A DNA stretch of 64,000 nt. Origin: Flavobacterium dankookense (GTDB lineage: Bacteria > Bacteroidota > Bacteroidia > Flavobacteriales > Flavobacteriaceae). The stretch is taken from contig NZ_SNXR01000013.1 of assembly GCF_004362665.1 (NCBI RefSeq), positions 310,001 through 374,000 of the forward strand, given 5' to 3'. Below the pieces are notes generated by a model. The model was not told where the DNA came from and searched no databases. It saw only the letters and a program-made list of their open reading frames with translations. Below, piece after piece: positions 1 to 9,951 of the stretch (the first letter of the stretch is position 1; every line of letters begins with the position of its first letter). Made by a program: the position numbers and the translations under genes.

Positions 1-52
1 TCTGTCTTGTATAGTTTCTATAGACAATTATTTATTTTTTGAATTATAAAAG

Positions 53-66
53 ATGTAAATTTACAT
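53..66. promoter_or_regulatory. 14-bp perfect palindrome, possible operator
   Basis: ATGTAAATTTACAT is its own reverse complement. It lies about 140 bp upstream of the first gene of the glucan locus, in a 208-bp AT-rich stretch that shows no gene. A palindrome of this size could bind a dimeric regulator, but in such AT-rich DNA chance occurrence is plausible. Nothing else in bases 1-208 was recognised; the gene to the left is outside the window. Confidence 0.3.
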
Positions 67-208
67 ATTGGTAGTTTTTATTGACATATATTATCAAAAC
101 TTAAAAAAAACAAACCAATTTATGAATAATGAATAATTATTTATCTTTATTACTAACATTAACCATTTTCAATATTAAATTATTACAAAAAACTAACAAT
201 TATTAAAC

Positions 209-3200
209 ATGAAAAAAATCGTTTTATTACTAACCTTTATCTTTTTTTCTACATCAGTTTTTTCACAAAGCAACAAAGTTGAAGTTGTGAATAATGCTAA
301 TGGAATTAAACTCGTAGTAGATGGAAAAGATTTTATGATTAACGGTATGAACTGGGATTATTTTCCAATTGGAACCAATTATTCTTATAGTCTTTGGACT
401 CAATCCGATCAGTTCATTCAACAAGCTCTTGACGATGAAATGGGGTTATTGAAAAACATGGGTGTAAACTCGATAAGAGTTTATTCTGGTATCCCAAAAA
501 AATGGATTGAATACATATACGAAAATTATGGAATTTATACCATGTTAAATCACACCTTTGGTCGTTATGGTTTAACATTAAATGGCGTTTGGACACCAAA
601 TACAGAATATTCGGAGGCAAATACTAGAGCACTTTTATTGAAAGAGGTTACTCAAATGGTTTCTGATTATAAAGATACAAAAGGTCTTTTGTTGTTTTTG
701 CTTGGTAATGAAAATAACTATGGTTTGTTTTGGGATGGAGCAGAAACTGAAAATATTCCAATGGAAGATAGAAAATCAACAGTTCGTGCTCGTTCTATGT
801 ACAAGTTATTCAATGAAGCAACTGTTGCGATGAAAGCGGTTAGTACTTCTCATCCAATTTCTATTTGTAATGGAGATTTACTTTTCCTAGATATCATTGC
901 TCAAGAGTGTAAAGATGTTGATATTCTTGCAACTAACGTTTATCGTGGTGCTTCATTTGGAGATTTGTTTGAACGCGTGAAAAAAGAATATGGCAAACCA
1001 GTAATGTTTGCTGAGTTTGGTTCTGATGCATTTAATGTAATGGCTAATCAAGAAGACCAAAACGCACAGGCTTTTTACTTAAAATCAAACTGGAAGGAAA
1101 TATATGAAAACGCTGCCGGACAAGGAAAAACAGGTAACTGTCTTGGAGGTTACACGTTCCAATTCAGTGATGGTTGGTGGAAATATGGTCAAACAAGCAA
1201 TTTAGATGTTCATGATGATAATGCATCATGGTCTAATGGTGGTTATCAAAAAGACTTTACCGAAGGTCAAAATAATATGAATGAAGAATGGTTCGGAATT
1301 TGTGCAAAAGGACCAACTAATGAAAAAGGACATTATCAATTATATCCTCGTTCTGCTTATTATGTTTTAAAAGACATACACAAATTAAATCCATTTGCTG
1401 AAGGTGTTACCAGTACTTCTATAAAAAGTCATTTTGATAATGCTAATTTGATGGATGCTGCTTTACGAGCAAGAGGCGATAAAGCTGCTTTAGGTGCAAA
1501 TGACGGTGGAATATTGAAAATCAGCAATTTTAGAGCTGAGTTCACGACCTTCAACACAGGAGGAAGTTTAATTACAACACCTGAGAGTGATGATCCTGAT
1601 ACAGCAGGTTATCCAAACAGATTAGGATTTGATCACATGCAATCTTATTTTGTTGGTGTAGAAGGAAATCCAGCTCCAAATATGAAAGCAAATGTTAATT
1701 TCAATATTTTAGGTCGTGTAGCAGAAAACCCAATCAATGAAATTTTCTATGAAAATAGAGGAAGAGTACAAACAGTAAATACTCCTGATGGTCCAGTTGT
1801 TATAAATGACGCCAACAGAGTTCAAGTTTATAACGCATCATACAAGTGGAATGCAAAAGATTTTGAATTAAGAGGTTTTTACAGAACAGGTCACTATCAT
1901 TGGGGTTATGAAGGCGATTTCTTTGGTCTTTATCCAGAGGCAAATTATGGTCCTAATTTAGATATTTATAACGGTGAAACATTAGGTCTTGAAATTGATG
2001 GAAAAGGAAGCTTAAATGGATTAAAAGCTGCTTTTGGACCTCAATTATGGTGGGGTGCTAACCCAGCTTATTTATTAAAATATGCAAAGAAATTCGGAAA
2101 GTACAATGTAGCTGCTGTATATCATGAAGATATTAATCAAGCAGAAGTTTCTGAGTCAGTTTCTTCTATCGCATTTCCTATTCCAAAAACAAGAAGAGCA
2201 ACTGTTTATTTCCAAACTAAATTTGGAAGTTTAGGTGTAGAATTAGGTGGTATTTGGGGTGGACAACCACTAAATGGAAGAGAATTCCAAATAATGGATG
2301 GTGATGTAGTAAAAGTTGATAAAATAAATAATAAAGACAATTGGGGAGGAAAAGCAAAATTTACTTTTTCAAAAGGAAGATTTAATGCATACACCCAAGG
2401 TGCAATTCAAGGTCTAGTAGCCAATGGTGGTGGTGATAACACACAAACATTTACTGGATGGAGACTTAAAGACACTGGTAGTGGAAACCAAATGAATGTT
2501 TTAGCTGGTTTAACCTATAATGTAAACTCAAATTTGCAAATTGCGCCAAATTTCTTGTGGCAAAAACCACTAGTTGAAGCTATGCCAAATGGAGTAGATG
2601 CACCAGGAAGATTAAGAAATATTTTAGATGATCCATTTATTGTAAGAGCAAATAGAGAAACTGTTGGAGGAGAATTATTATTGACTTACGATCCAACTCC
2701 TGGAACTTGGATGTATGAATGGAACAATGACATGGTGGAAGATGCAAAATTTGCTTTCAGTACTGGTTTTGTATACCGTCATTTGCCAACTACTATGGAT
2801 GCTGCAATTGGATTTTTATCAAACAGATCTTCTTTTGCATTTGAGCGTTCTGCTCCTGCCGAAGATTTATGGGAGTCTAATACAAGAATTGTTTCAAAAT
2901 TATCTCCAGATTTAGGTTTAATTGCAAATATCTATTTTGGAAACGGACAAGCCAATGGAGACTCAGATAGAACAATCAAAAGAGGTGGAGCTGATATTAG
3001 AGCTATCTATAAGAAAGTAAAAGTTGTTTCTTCATTAAAAATTAACGATTGGGGTCCATTTGACTACCACAGAGATTTTAACTTAACTTTCCCTTTACAA
3101 ACTTCTATTGATATTTCTACTTCGGTTGGAAAACCAAACTGGTTTATTCTTCCTGATACAAGAATTGGAATAATGGGAATTTGGCGTTCACTAGACCAAT

Positions 3201-3331
3201 ATTCACCAAGATACTCTCCAAATCAAGCTGCTAATGAATTTTCTCCAGAGCCTATTCTATCTCCTGTTGGATTTGGAAACGGTTCAGAATGGGAAATCCG
3301 AACATACGTTCATATAAATATTGGAAAATAA
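209..3331 (+). CDS. Clan GH-A glycosidase fused to a C-terminal beta-barrel-like domain
   Basis: 1040 aa with a signal peptide (residues 1-20, ending VFSQ). Residues about 25-400 look like a GH2/GH72-type TIM barrel: GNEN with the likely acid/base Glu168, and FAEFG with the likely nucleophile Glu269. The first strand carries GMNWD, and SIRVY follows at about 88-92. Residues about 430-1040 are a long beta-rich, aromatic-rich region with alternating polar and hydrophobic residues, like an outer-membrane barrel, ending YVHINIGK. It opens the beta-glucan locus, 18 bp before a glycan-binding lipoprotein. I infer a surface-anchored beta-glucan hydrolase or transglycosidase. The family (GH2, GH72-like or GH158-like) cannot be fixed by eye. 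The join of enzyme and barrel in one chain is unusual. Confidence 0.7.
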   Translation: MKKIVLLLTFIFFSTSVFSQSNKVEVVNNANGIKLVVDGKDFMINGMNWDYFPIGTNYSYSLWTQSDQFIQQALDDEMGLLKNMGVNSIRVYSGIPKKWIEYIYENYGIYTMLNHTFGRYGLTLNGVWTPNTEYSEANTRALLLKEVTQMVSDYKDTKGLLLFLLGNENNYGLFWDGAETENIPMEDRKSTVRARSMYKLFNEATVAMKAVSTSHPISICNGDLLFLDIIAQECKDVDILATNVYRGASFGDLFERVKKEYGKPVMFAEFGSDAFNVMANQEDQNAQAFYLKSNWKEIYENAAGQGKTGNCLGGYTFQFSDGWWKYGQTSNLDVHDDNASWSNGGYQKDFTEGQNNMNEEWFGICAKGPTNEKGHYQLYPRSAYYVLKDIHKLNPFAEGVTSTSIKSHFDNANLMDAALRARGDKAALGANDGGILKISNFRAEFTTFNTGGSLITTPESDDPDTAGYPNRLGFDHMQSYFVGVEGNPAPNMKANVNFNILGRVAENPINEIFYENRGRVQTVNTPDGPVVINDANRVQVYNASYKWNAKDFELRGFYRTGHYHWGYEGDFFGLYPEANYGPNLDIYNGETLGLEIDGKGSLNGLKAAFGPQLWWGANPAYLLKYAKKFGKYNVAAVYHEDINQAEVSESVSSIAFPIPKTRRATVYFQTKFGSLGVELGGIWGGQPLNGREFQIMDGDVVKVDKINNKDNWGGKAKFTFSKGRFNAYTQGAIQGLVANGGGDNTQTFTGWRLKDTGSGNQMNVLAGLTYNVNSNLQIAPNFLWQKPLVEAMPNGVDAPGRLRNILDDPFIVRANRETVGGELLLTYDPTPGTWMYEWNNDMVEDAKFAFSTGFVYRHLPTTMDAAIGFLSNRSSFAFERSAPAEDLWESNTRIVSKLSPDLGLIANIYFGNGQANGDSDRTIKRGGADIRAIYKKVKVVSSLKINDWGPFDYHRDFNLTFPLQTSIDISTSVGKPNWFILPDTRIGIMGIWRSLDQYSPRYSPNQAANEFSPEPILSPVGFGNGSEWEIRTYVHINIGK

Positions 3332-3349
3332 TTTTAAAAAATTGAAAAA

Positions 3350-4759
3350 ATGAAAAATAGAAAAATTAATTATTTAGTAAAGTCGCTTCTTTTGGGACTG
3401 GTTTTAGTAACTAGTTTTAATTGTGAGCGAGAGTTATCAGATGATGCAAGATTAGCAACTTATGCTAAAACGGCTGAGATTTTTACAGATAGCTTTGTAG
3501 GTATGGGAAGTAATTTTTATTTTCCTTACAGTGGCTCAAAACCAACCGCTTGGTCTGTTGATGAGACAGAAGGTTACAACAGTAATGCTTCATTGCGTTT
3601 TGATGTACCAAATTCTAATGATCCAGAAGGAACCTATGCCGGAGCTATATTCAGAATTGATGGAGCTGGTCGTGATTTGACAGACTATGACGCATTGACC
3701 TTTTACATCAAAGCTTCACAAGGTGTTACTATTGGTGAATTAGGTTTTGGAGAAGATTTTGAACAAAACACGTACATGGCTACAATTACAAACGTGAGCG
3801 TTGGTACAAACTGGACTAAAGTCATTATTCCAATTCCAGATGCTTCAAAGCTTCTACAAGAAAGAGGTATGTTTAGATATGCTGCCGGAACACAAGGAAC
3901 TAATGGTTTTGGTTATACAATTTGGGTTGATGATTTAAAATTTGAAAAGTTAGGAACAATTGTTCCTTTAAATGCTTCAATAATGAATGGAGCAAATGTT
4001 ACCAGAGATACATTTGTTGGACTTGAATCGGCGGTTAATGGTATAATTACAAGTTTTAATATGCCAAATGGTGTTAACCAATCTGTTACTATTAGTCCAT
4101 CGTATTTAAATTTTAATTCTTCTAATTCTTCTGTTGCTACAGTGAATGAGGCAGGAATTGTAACTCCAATTGCAGCCGGAACGGCAGTGATTACAGCTAC
4201 TTTTAACGGACAGCCTACAGCAGGTAGTTTGACATTAAACTGTCAAGGTGTTTTTGCAAATGCTCCAATTCCAACTAGAAATCAAGCAAATGTACTTTCA
4301 GTTTTTAGTGACACCTATAACAATGTTCCTGTTACCTATTACAATGGATTTTGGGGAGGTTCAACTACTGGTTCAGCCGATTTTTCAGTAAATGGAAATA
4401 ATGTTTTAAATTATACCACTTTTAATTATGTAGGTATTGCATTGACAAATCCTACATTAAATACATCTAACATGACTAATGTACATTTTAATATGTACAT
4501 ACCAGGAAATGTACCTCCTAATTTTAGTTTCCTAATTTCTATAGAGGATTGGGGTCCAAATCAGGTTGATAATGGAGGTGATGATACTAGACAGCAAATT
4601 TTTGTAAATGCTTCTCAAGTGCAGCCAAACACATGGGTCACCATAGAAGCACCTTTAACTTTAATAAACAGAAATAACATTGGTCTAATAATTTTAGAAA
4701 ATATTAATGGTTCATCTCTAACAAATTTTTATATGGACAATATTTATTTCTACAACTAA
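3350..4759 (+). CDS. Surface glycan-binding lipoprotein with Big2-like domain
   Basis: 469 aa. A lipoprotein signal ends at SFNC (Cys25) followed by acidic residues, the usual surface-export context in Bacteroidota. Residues about 35-205 form a galactose-binding-like beta sandwich (CBM-like, ending in WVDDLKFEKLG). Residues about 210-298 resemble a bacterial Ig-like Big2 domain (SSVATVNEAGIVTPIAAGT). Residues about 300-469 are a second CBM-like beta sandwich ending YMDNIYFYN. No catalytic motif was seen. It sits between the barrel-fused glycosidase and a GH16 enzyme, so I infer that it holds the glucan at the cell surface. The bound ligand is not provable from sequence. Confidence 0.7.
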   Translation: MKNRKINYLVKSLLLGLVLVTSFNCERELSDDARLATYAKTAEIFTDSFVGMGSNFYFPYSGSKPTAWSVDETEGYNSNASLRFDVPNSNDPEGTYAGAIFRIDGAGRDLTDYDALTFYIKASQGVTIGELGFGEDFEQNTYMATITNVSVGTNWTKVIIPIPDASKLLQERGMFRYAAGTQGTNGFGYTIWVDDLKFEKLGTIVPLNASIMNGANVTRDTFVGLESAVNGIITSFNMPNGVNQSVTISPSYLNFNSSNSSVATVNEAGIVTPIAAGTAVITATFNGQPTAGSLTLNCQGVFANAPIPTRNQANVLSVFSDTYNNVPVTYYNGFWGGSTTGSADFSVNGNNVLNYTTFNYVGIALTNPTLNTSNMTNVHFNMYIPGNVPPNFSFLISIEDWGPNQVDNGGDDTRQQIFVNASQVQPNTWVTIEAPLTLINRNNIGLIILENINGSSLTNFYMDNIYFYN

Positions 4760-4789
4760 TTTTAAATCAATTGAATTAAATCAAAAAAA

Positions 4790-5623
4790 ATGAAAAATAT
4801 AAATTATAAAATAAGTGTATTATCTCTTGCCATTATAGGGTTAACAGTTGGTACATATTCTTGTGATAACGATGAAAAGCAAACTGTGGTAACCAAATTC
4901 AATTTGGTTTTTGAAGATGAATTTGATGTAAATGGTGCGCCAGATGCTGCAAAATGGTCTTATGATATTGGCAGAGGTTCAGATAACAATGGTTGGGGAA
5001 ATAATGAATTACAGTTTTATACCGATAGACCTGAAAACGTAGTCGTTCAAAATGGCTATTTGATAATTACAGCCAAACAAGAAGCTCTTGGTGGTGCAAG
5101 TTATACTTCAGCACGATTAAAAACTAAAAATCTATTCGACCAAAAATATGGTCGTTTTGAAGCTCGTATTAAGTTGCCTCTAGGTAAAGGTTTATGGCCA
5201 GCGTTTTGGATGTTAGGAAGTAATATTGATCAAGTTGGTTGGCCAAAATGTGGAGAAATCGACATCATGGAATATTTAGGAAATAGTCCAACGCAAATTT
5301 TAGGCACACTTCATGGACCTCAATTTTCTGGAGCAGAAAGCATAAGTAAAACTTACACTTTGCCAAATAGTCGATTTGACAATGAGTTTCATGTGTTTGG
5401 TGTAGAATGGAGTGAAAATTACATCAATTGGTATGTGGATGATGTTCTATACAACCAAATTACTAAAAAACAAGTTGAGGCAGAAGGTGGAGAATGGGTT
5501 TTTGATAATTCGTTTTTCATGATTCTAAATATGGCAGTTGGAGGAAATTTACCTGGTAGTCCAAATAGCAGTACAACTTTCCCTCAAAGAATGCTTGTTG
5601 ATTATGTTAGAGTATATCAATAA
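4790..5623 (+). CDS. GH16 endo-beta-1,3-glucanase lipoprotein (laminarinase)
   Basis: 277 aa. Lipobox ends at TYSC (Cys25). The GH16 jelly roll fills the rest: WPAFWMLG, then the catalytic signature GEIDIMEY with nucleophile Glu156, Asp158 and acid/base Glu161. The extra Met in EIDIME is the form typical of laminarinases (GH16_3), as opposed to the EIDIE form of lichenases and agarases. The C-terminal strand DYVRVYQ is also typical. It would cut beta-1,3-glucan at the cell surface. It lies in one orientation with the glycan-binding lipoproteins on each side (30-bp and 14-bp gaps), so co-transcription is likely. Confidence 0.9.
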   Translation: MKNINYKISVLSLAIIGLTVGTYSCDNDEKQTVVTKFNLVFEDEFDVNGAPDAAKWSYDIGRGSDNNGWGNNELQFYTDRPENVVVQNGYLIITAKQEALGGASYTSARLKTKNLFDQKYGRFEARIKLPLGKGLWPAFWMLGSNIDQVGWPKCGEIDIMEYLGNSPTQILGTLHGPQFSGAESISKTYTLPNSRFDNEFHVFGVEWSENYINWYVDDVLYNQITKKQVEAEGGEWVFDNSFFMILNMAVGGNLPGSPNSSTTFPQRMLVDYVRVYQ

Positions 5624-5637
5624 TAATAAATGAAATC

Positions 5638-6411
5638 ATGAAAAAATCAATAAAAATATTTAGTTTATTTTTTAGCTTACTATGTTTTATATCTTGTGAT
5701 AGTTCAGATGACAATGATGTAAATCAAAATGAATTACTTGCAAAATATACTTTTGTTAAAGAGTCAGTATCTTCTGCTACTGTAACATTTATTAATACTT
5801 CTGAAAATGCAGACAGTTATTTATGGGATTTTGGAGACAATACAACATCAACCGCTCAAAATCCAGTAAAAACTTTTACACAAACTGGCGAATATTCAGT
5901 GAAACTTACAGCAAGAAACAGTGCAACAGGTGCTAGTAGTATTTACACTAGTAATGTTTCTGTTTTTGTTTTTGCAGGCGGTTTAGTGTCAAATGGTAAT
6001 TTTGAATCTGGAGCTACACCATGGACTTTAGGTGTAACAAATGCTATTCCTTCTACAACTTTAGTATCTCAAGGTGGAAACACTTACTTTTCAGTAAATG
6101 TTGCAGCTGCTGGAAATCCTTATGATGTAAATTTATCCCAAGTTGGAATTAATATGACACAAGGAAAAACCTATCGTTTGACATTTGATGGTTGGTCAAA
6201 TGTGAATAGATCTATGATTGTAGGTATAGGTTTAAGTGGAAATCCATTTACAAATCAATCAGTAACGAGTAACTTAACAACGACCGTTCAGAATTTTAGT
6301 ATTGATTTGGTTGCTAATTTTACAAGTACTAATTCCAGAGTGATTTTTGATATGGGCGCAGCTATTGGAACTGTAAATATTGATAATGTAACCTTAGTAG
6401 AACTTCCTTAA
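5638..6411 (+). CDS. PKD plus CBM4/9-like lipoprotein
   Basis: 257 aa. Lipobox ends ISC (about Cys20) followed by DSSDDND. Residues about 32-110 form a PKD domain (SYLWDFGDNTTST). Residues about 115-257 resemble a CenC-type carbohydrate-binding module (LVSNGNFESGATPW at its start, NIDNVTLVEL at its end). There is no catalytic signature. It follows the GH16 gene by 14 bp and is the last gene before a strong intergenic hairpin. The likely role is a non-catalytic surface glycan-binding protein of the beta-glucan locus. Confidence 0.75.
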   Translation: MKKSIKIFSLFFSLLCFISCDSSDDNDVNQNELLAKYTFVKESVSSATVTFINTSENADSYLWDFGDNTTSTAQNPVKTFTQTGEYSVKLTARNSATGASSIYTSNVSVFVFAGGLVSNGNFESGATPWTLGVTNAIPSTTLVSQGGNTYFSVNVAAAGNPYDVNLSQVGINMTQGKTYRLTFDGWSNVNRSMIVGIGLSGNPFTNQSVTSNLTTTVQNFSIDLVANFTSTNSRVIFDMGAAIGTVNIDNVTLVELP

Positions 6412-6466
6412 ATAATAATTTATCTATAAACAAAAGAAATAGATATTCATTTAAAATGTTTATCAG

Positions 6467-6509
6467 ACTTAAATATCACCTTATAAAAATTTGAAGGTGA
6501 TATTTAAGT
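6467..6509 (+). terminator. Perfect 16-bp intergenic hairpin
   Basis: ACTTAAATATCACCTT (6467-6482) is perfectly repeated in inverse at 6494-6509 with an 11-base loop. It sits between the PKD lipoprotein and the phosphorylase gene. No clear U-run follows, so it may act as a partial terminator or as an RNA-processing or stability element that separates expression of the surface genes from the intracellular genes. Confidence 0.5.
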
Positions 6510-6540
6510 TAATTAAACAAATAACAATTGAACTGATTTT

Positions 6541-9500
6541 ATGCAATTAATTGAAATAAAAGGCGAAAAATATTATAAAATAGAAAACTCTGATCAAATG
6601 AGACCATTTTTCATGAGTATAGTGAGTGACTCCAATCATTGGATGTTTGTTTCCAGTAATGGCGGATTAACTGCTGGAAGAAAAAATGCAGAATTTGCTC
6701 TTTTTCCTTATTATACTGATGATAAAATAACTGAATTTGCTGATATTACAGGAAGTAAATCAATTTTTCAAATTGAAACTAATAATGAAAAGTATATTTG
6801 GGAACCATTTTCAGAACGATTTAATGATAAGTATAATTTAACCCGAAACCTTTATAAAAATGAGTTTGGAAATAAGATTATATTTGAAGAAATTCATAAT
6901 GACTTTCAATTAACATTCAGATACCAATGGAATTCTAGTGATTTATTTGGTTTTGTAAAAAAATCGGAATTAATTAACGAGTCTGAAAACAATTATAAAA
7001 TAACACTTCTTGATGGTATTCAAAATCTTTTACCACAAGGCGTAAATAGTGATTTACAAGCCACTACAAGTAATCTAGTTGATGCTTACAAAAGAAACGA
7101 ACTTCATTCAGAAAGTGGTTTAGGAATTTTTGCGTTAAGCGCTATTATTGTCGATAAAGCTGAACCAAGTGAAGCACTAAAATCAAATATTGCTTGGTCT
7201 TTAGGTTTGGACAATCCTACTTATTTACTTTCGTCATTGCAACTTTCTGCTTTTAGAAAATTTCAAAAATTGCATCATGAAACAGATGTAAAAGGTGAGA
7301 AAGGTGCTTATTTTATTTCAACCGATTTGCTTTTGGCAAAGAACTCTTCTAAATCTTGGAAGATTATTGCTGATGTAAATCAAAATCAAGCGCAAGTTAT
7401 TCAATTAGCAGATGCTATTTGCAATGACAAAACGCTAGATAATCAAATAATTCAAGATATTGAGTTAGGAACTCAAAATCTAATTGCTCTAAACGCAACT
7501 GCCGACGGATTACAATTTACAGCAGACAAACGTAAAGATACACGTCATTTTTCAAATGTTTTATTCAACATCATGCGTGGAGGTATTTTTGATAATAACT
7601 ATACGATTGAGAAAAATGATTTTGTAAATTACATTGCTAAAGCTAACAAAATTTTATTTCTGCAAGAAAGTAAACTTTTAAACGATTTACCTGTAAATTT
7701 TGATTATTCATATCTTCAACAATTAATCTCAAATAGTGAAAATGCCGATTTAGTTCGTCTTTGTACAGAATATCTTCCTCTTAAATTTAGTAGAAGACAT
7801 GGTGATCCAAGCCGTCCATGGAATAAATTTTCTATCAACACTAGAAGTGAAATAGATGGTTCCAAAATACTTGATTATGAAGGAAACTGGCGTGATATAT
7901 TTCAAAACTGGGAATCTTTGGCGAATGCTTATCCCGATTTTATTGATGGAATGATTCACAAGTTTTTGAATGCCTCAACTTTTGATGGATACAATCCTTA
8001 TCGAGTTACTAAAGATGGTTTTGATTGGGAAACCATTGAGCCAGATAATCCATGGTCGTACATTGGTTATTGGGGTGATCATCAAATTATCTATTTATTG
8101 AAGTTTTTAGAATTTATAGAAAATTACCAGCCAGGAAAACTAAATGCTTACTTTGATAAAGAGTGTTTTGTATATGCAGCCGTTCCTTACACAATAAAGC
8201 CATATAAAGATATTCTTAAAAATCCAAAAGATACCATCGAGTTCAATCACGAATGGGATGCGAAAATTAATCAAAGACGCAAGGAAAATGGTGCTGATGG
8301 TGCTTTATTAAGAGATAATAATGATGAAATTTATCATGTTAATTTAATTGAGAAATTATTAGCAACAGTTTTGGCAAAGATGTCCAATTTTATCCCAGAA
8401 GCTGGTATTTGGATGAACACCCAACGACCAGAATGGAATGACGCTAATAATGCCTTGGTAGGTAATGGTGTTTCAATGGTTACGCTCTATTATTTGAGAA
8501 GATTTTTGAAGTTTTTCCAACAATTATTAGATAATACAAACCAAGAAACTATCAAGATTTCTAATGAAATGGTAGAATTTTATCATGCAACAAGACAAAT
8601 TCTATTAGATAATCAACATTTATTATCAGGTTCAATCTCTAATGAAGAAAGACAAAAGATACTTAATGCTCTAGGTCAAGTTGCTTCCGAATATCGTTTT
8701 CAAGTTTATAACAGCGGTTTTTGGGGTAAAAAGAGAACACATTCAATTCAAGGATTGAAGAACTTTACTCAAGTTAGTATTGATTTTATCGAACATTCTA
8801 TAAAAGCCAATCAGAGAGAAGATAAGTTGTATCATGCATATAATTTAATGTCTATTGAAAATAATGGTGTTTCAATTTCCTATTTACCAGAAATGCTTGA
8901 AGGTCAAGTTGCTATTTTAAGTTCAGGGTTTTTATCAGGTAAACAATCTTTAGAAGTATTGGATGCTTTAAGAAAAAGTGCCTTATACAGAAAAGATCAA
9001 AACAGCTATATTTTATATCCAAATAAAGAACTTCCAAAGTTTTTAGAAAAAAATACAATTCCTAGAGAAAAAGTAGAAAAATCTCTTTTGTTAAAACAAC
9101 TTTTAGATAAAAATAACTTACAATTAATCAATAAAGACATAAAAGGAAACTATCATTTTAATGGTAACTTTCATAATGCTAACGATTTAAAGAATGCTTT
9201 AGACCAATTATCATCCAATAATGATTATGCAGCATTGGTTTCAAAAGACTCTGATGCTGTACTTCAACTATTTGAAGAGGTATTCAATCATAAAGCTTTT
9301 ACAGGTCGTTCAGGAACATTTTACGGTTATGAAGGTTTAGGTTCCATTTATTGGCATATGGTTTCCAAATTGCATTTGGCTGTAATGGAAGTTATCAATA
9401 AAGCTATTGAAAATAAGGAAGATCAATCTGTAATTGATGCTCTAGTAAATCATTTTGATGAAATTGGAGCTGGAATTGGAGTTCATAAATCTCCAGAAGT

Positions 9501-9951
9501 TTATGGAGCTTTTCCAACTGATCCGTATTCACATACTCCTTTTGGAAAAGGTGCTCAACAACCAGGAATGACAGGTCAAGTGAAAGAAGACATCTTAACT
9601 AGAGTTGGAGAATTAGGTGTGAAAATGAAAAATGGAAAGTTGCAATTCCAACCAAGCTTCCTAAAAAAAGAAGAGTTTTTATCAAAAGATACTGAAGTAA
9701 CTTTTATGATGGTTGATGGTTCACAAAAAGTAATGAATCTTGAAAAAGACTCTTTAGCATTTACAACATGCCAAGTACCAGTTATTTATAAAATCAATGA
9801 AACAAGTAAAATTATTTTACACTATAAAAATGGGTCAACAAAAACTTTTGAAACATTAGAATTAAACGAAGAAGAAAGCAAAAAAATATTTAATAGAACC
9901 GATGAAATTACATGGGTTGAAGTCTATTTAAATGCATCTATTTTAAGATAA
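6541..9951 (+). CDS. GH149-type beta-1,3-glucan phosphorylase
   Basis: 1136 aa with no signal peptide, hence cytoplasmic. Length and layout fit the GH149 beta-1,3-oligoglucan phosphorylases, relatives of GH94: an N-terminal beta-sandwich (about 1-300), a linker, an (alpha/alpha)6 barrel with WGDHQ and RPEWNDANNALVGNG (about 490-760; Asp634 is the likely general acid), and a long C-terminal region. Such enzymes release glucose 1-phosphate from beta-1,3-glucooligosaccharides with inorganic phosphate. Neighbouring GH16, GH17 and GH30 genes agree with that substrate. GH94 or a related phosphorylase family is the alternative. The stop overlaps a possible 43-codon reading frame by one base (TAATG). 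Confidence 0.75.
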   Translation: MQLIEIKGEKYYKIENSDQMRPFFMSIVSDSNHWMFVSSNGGLTAGRKNAEFALFPYYTDDKITEFADITGSKSIFQIETNNEKYIWEPFSERFNDKYNLTRNLYKNEFGNKIIFEEIHNDFQLTFRYQWNSSDLFGFVKKSELINESENNYKITLLDGIQNLLPQGVNSDLQATTSNLVDAYKRNELHSESGLGIFALSAIIVDKAEPSEALKSNIAWSLGLDNPTYLLSSLQLSAFRKFQKLHHETDVKGEKGAYFISTDLLLAKNSSKSWKIIADVNQNQAQVIQLADAICNDKTLDNQIIQDIELGTQNLIALNATADGLQFTADKRKDTRHFSNVLFNIMRGGIFDNNYTIEKNDFVNYIAKANKILFLQESKLLNDLPVNFDYSYLQQLISNSENADLVRLCTEYLPLKFSRRHGDPSRPWNKFSINTRSEIDGSKILDYEGNWRDIFQNWESLANAYPDFIDGMIHKFLNASTFDGYNPYRVTKDGFDWETIEPDNPWSYIGYWGDHQIIYLLKFLEFIENYQPGKLNAYFDKECFVYAAVPYTIKPYKDILKNPKDTIEFNHEWDAKINQRRKENGADGALLRDNNDEIYHVNLIEKLLATVLAKMSNFIPEAGIWMNTQRPEWNDANNALVGNGVSMVTLYYLRRFLKFFQQLLDNTNQETIKISNEMVEFYHATRQILLDNQHLLSGSISNEERQKILNALGQVASEYRFQVYNSGFWGKKRTHSIQGLKNFTQVSIDFIEHSIKANQREDKLYHAYNLMSIENNGVSISYLPEMLEGQVAILSSGFLSGKQSLEVLDALRKSALYRKDQNSYILYPNKELPKFLEKNTIPREKVEKSLLLKQLLDKNNLQLINKDIKGNYHFNGNFHNANDLKNALDQLSSNNDYAALVSKDSDAVLQLFEEVFNHKAFTGRSGTFYGYEGLGSIYWHMVSKLHLAVMEVINKAIENKEDQSVIDALVNHFDEIGAGIGVHKSPEVYGAFPTDPYSHTPFGKGAQQPGMTGQVKEDILTRVGELGVKMKNGKLQFQPSFLKKEEFLSKDTEVTFMMVDGSQKVMNLEKDSLAFTTCQVPVIYKINETSKIILHYKNGSTKTFETLELNEEESKKIFNRTDEITWVEVYLNASILR

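Noticed and set aside
1..208. SusC/SusD genes of the glucan locus
   Set aside because: No coding frame is present before 209; if they exist they lie outside the window.
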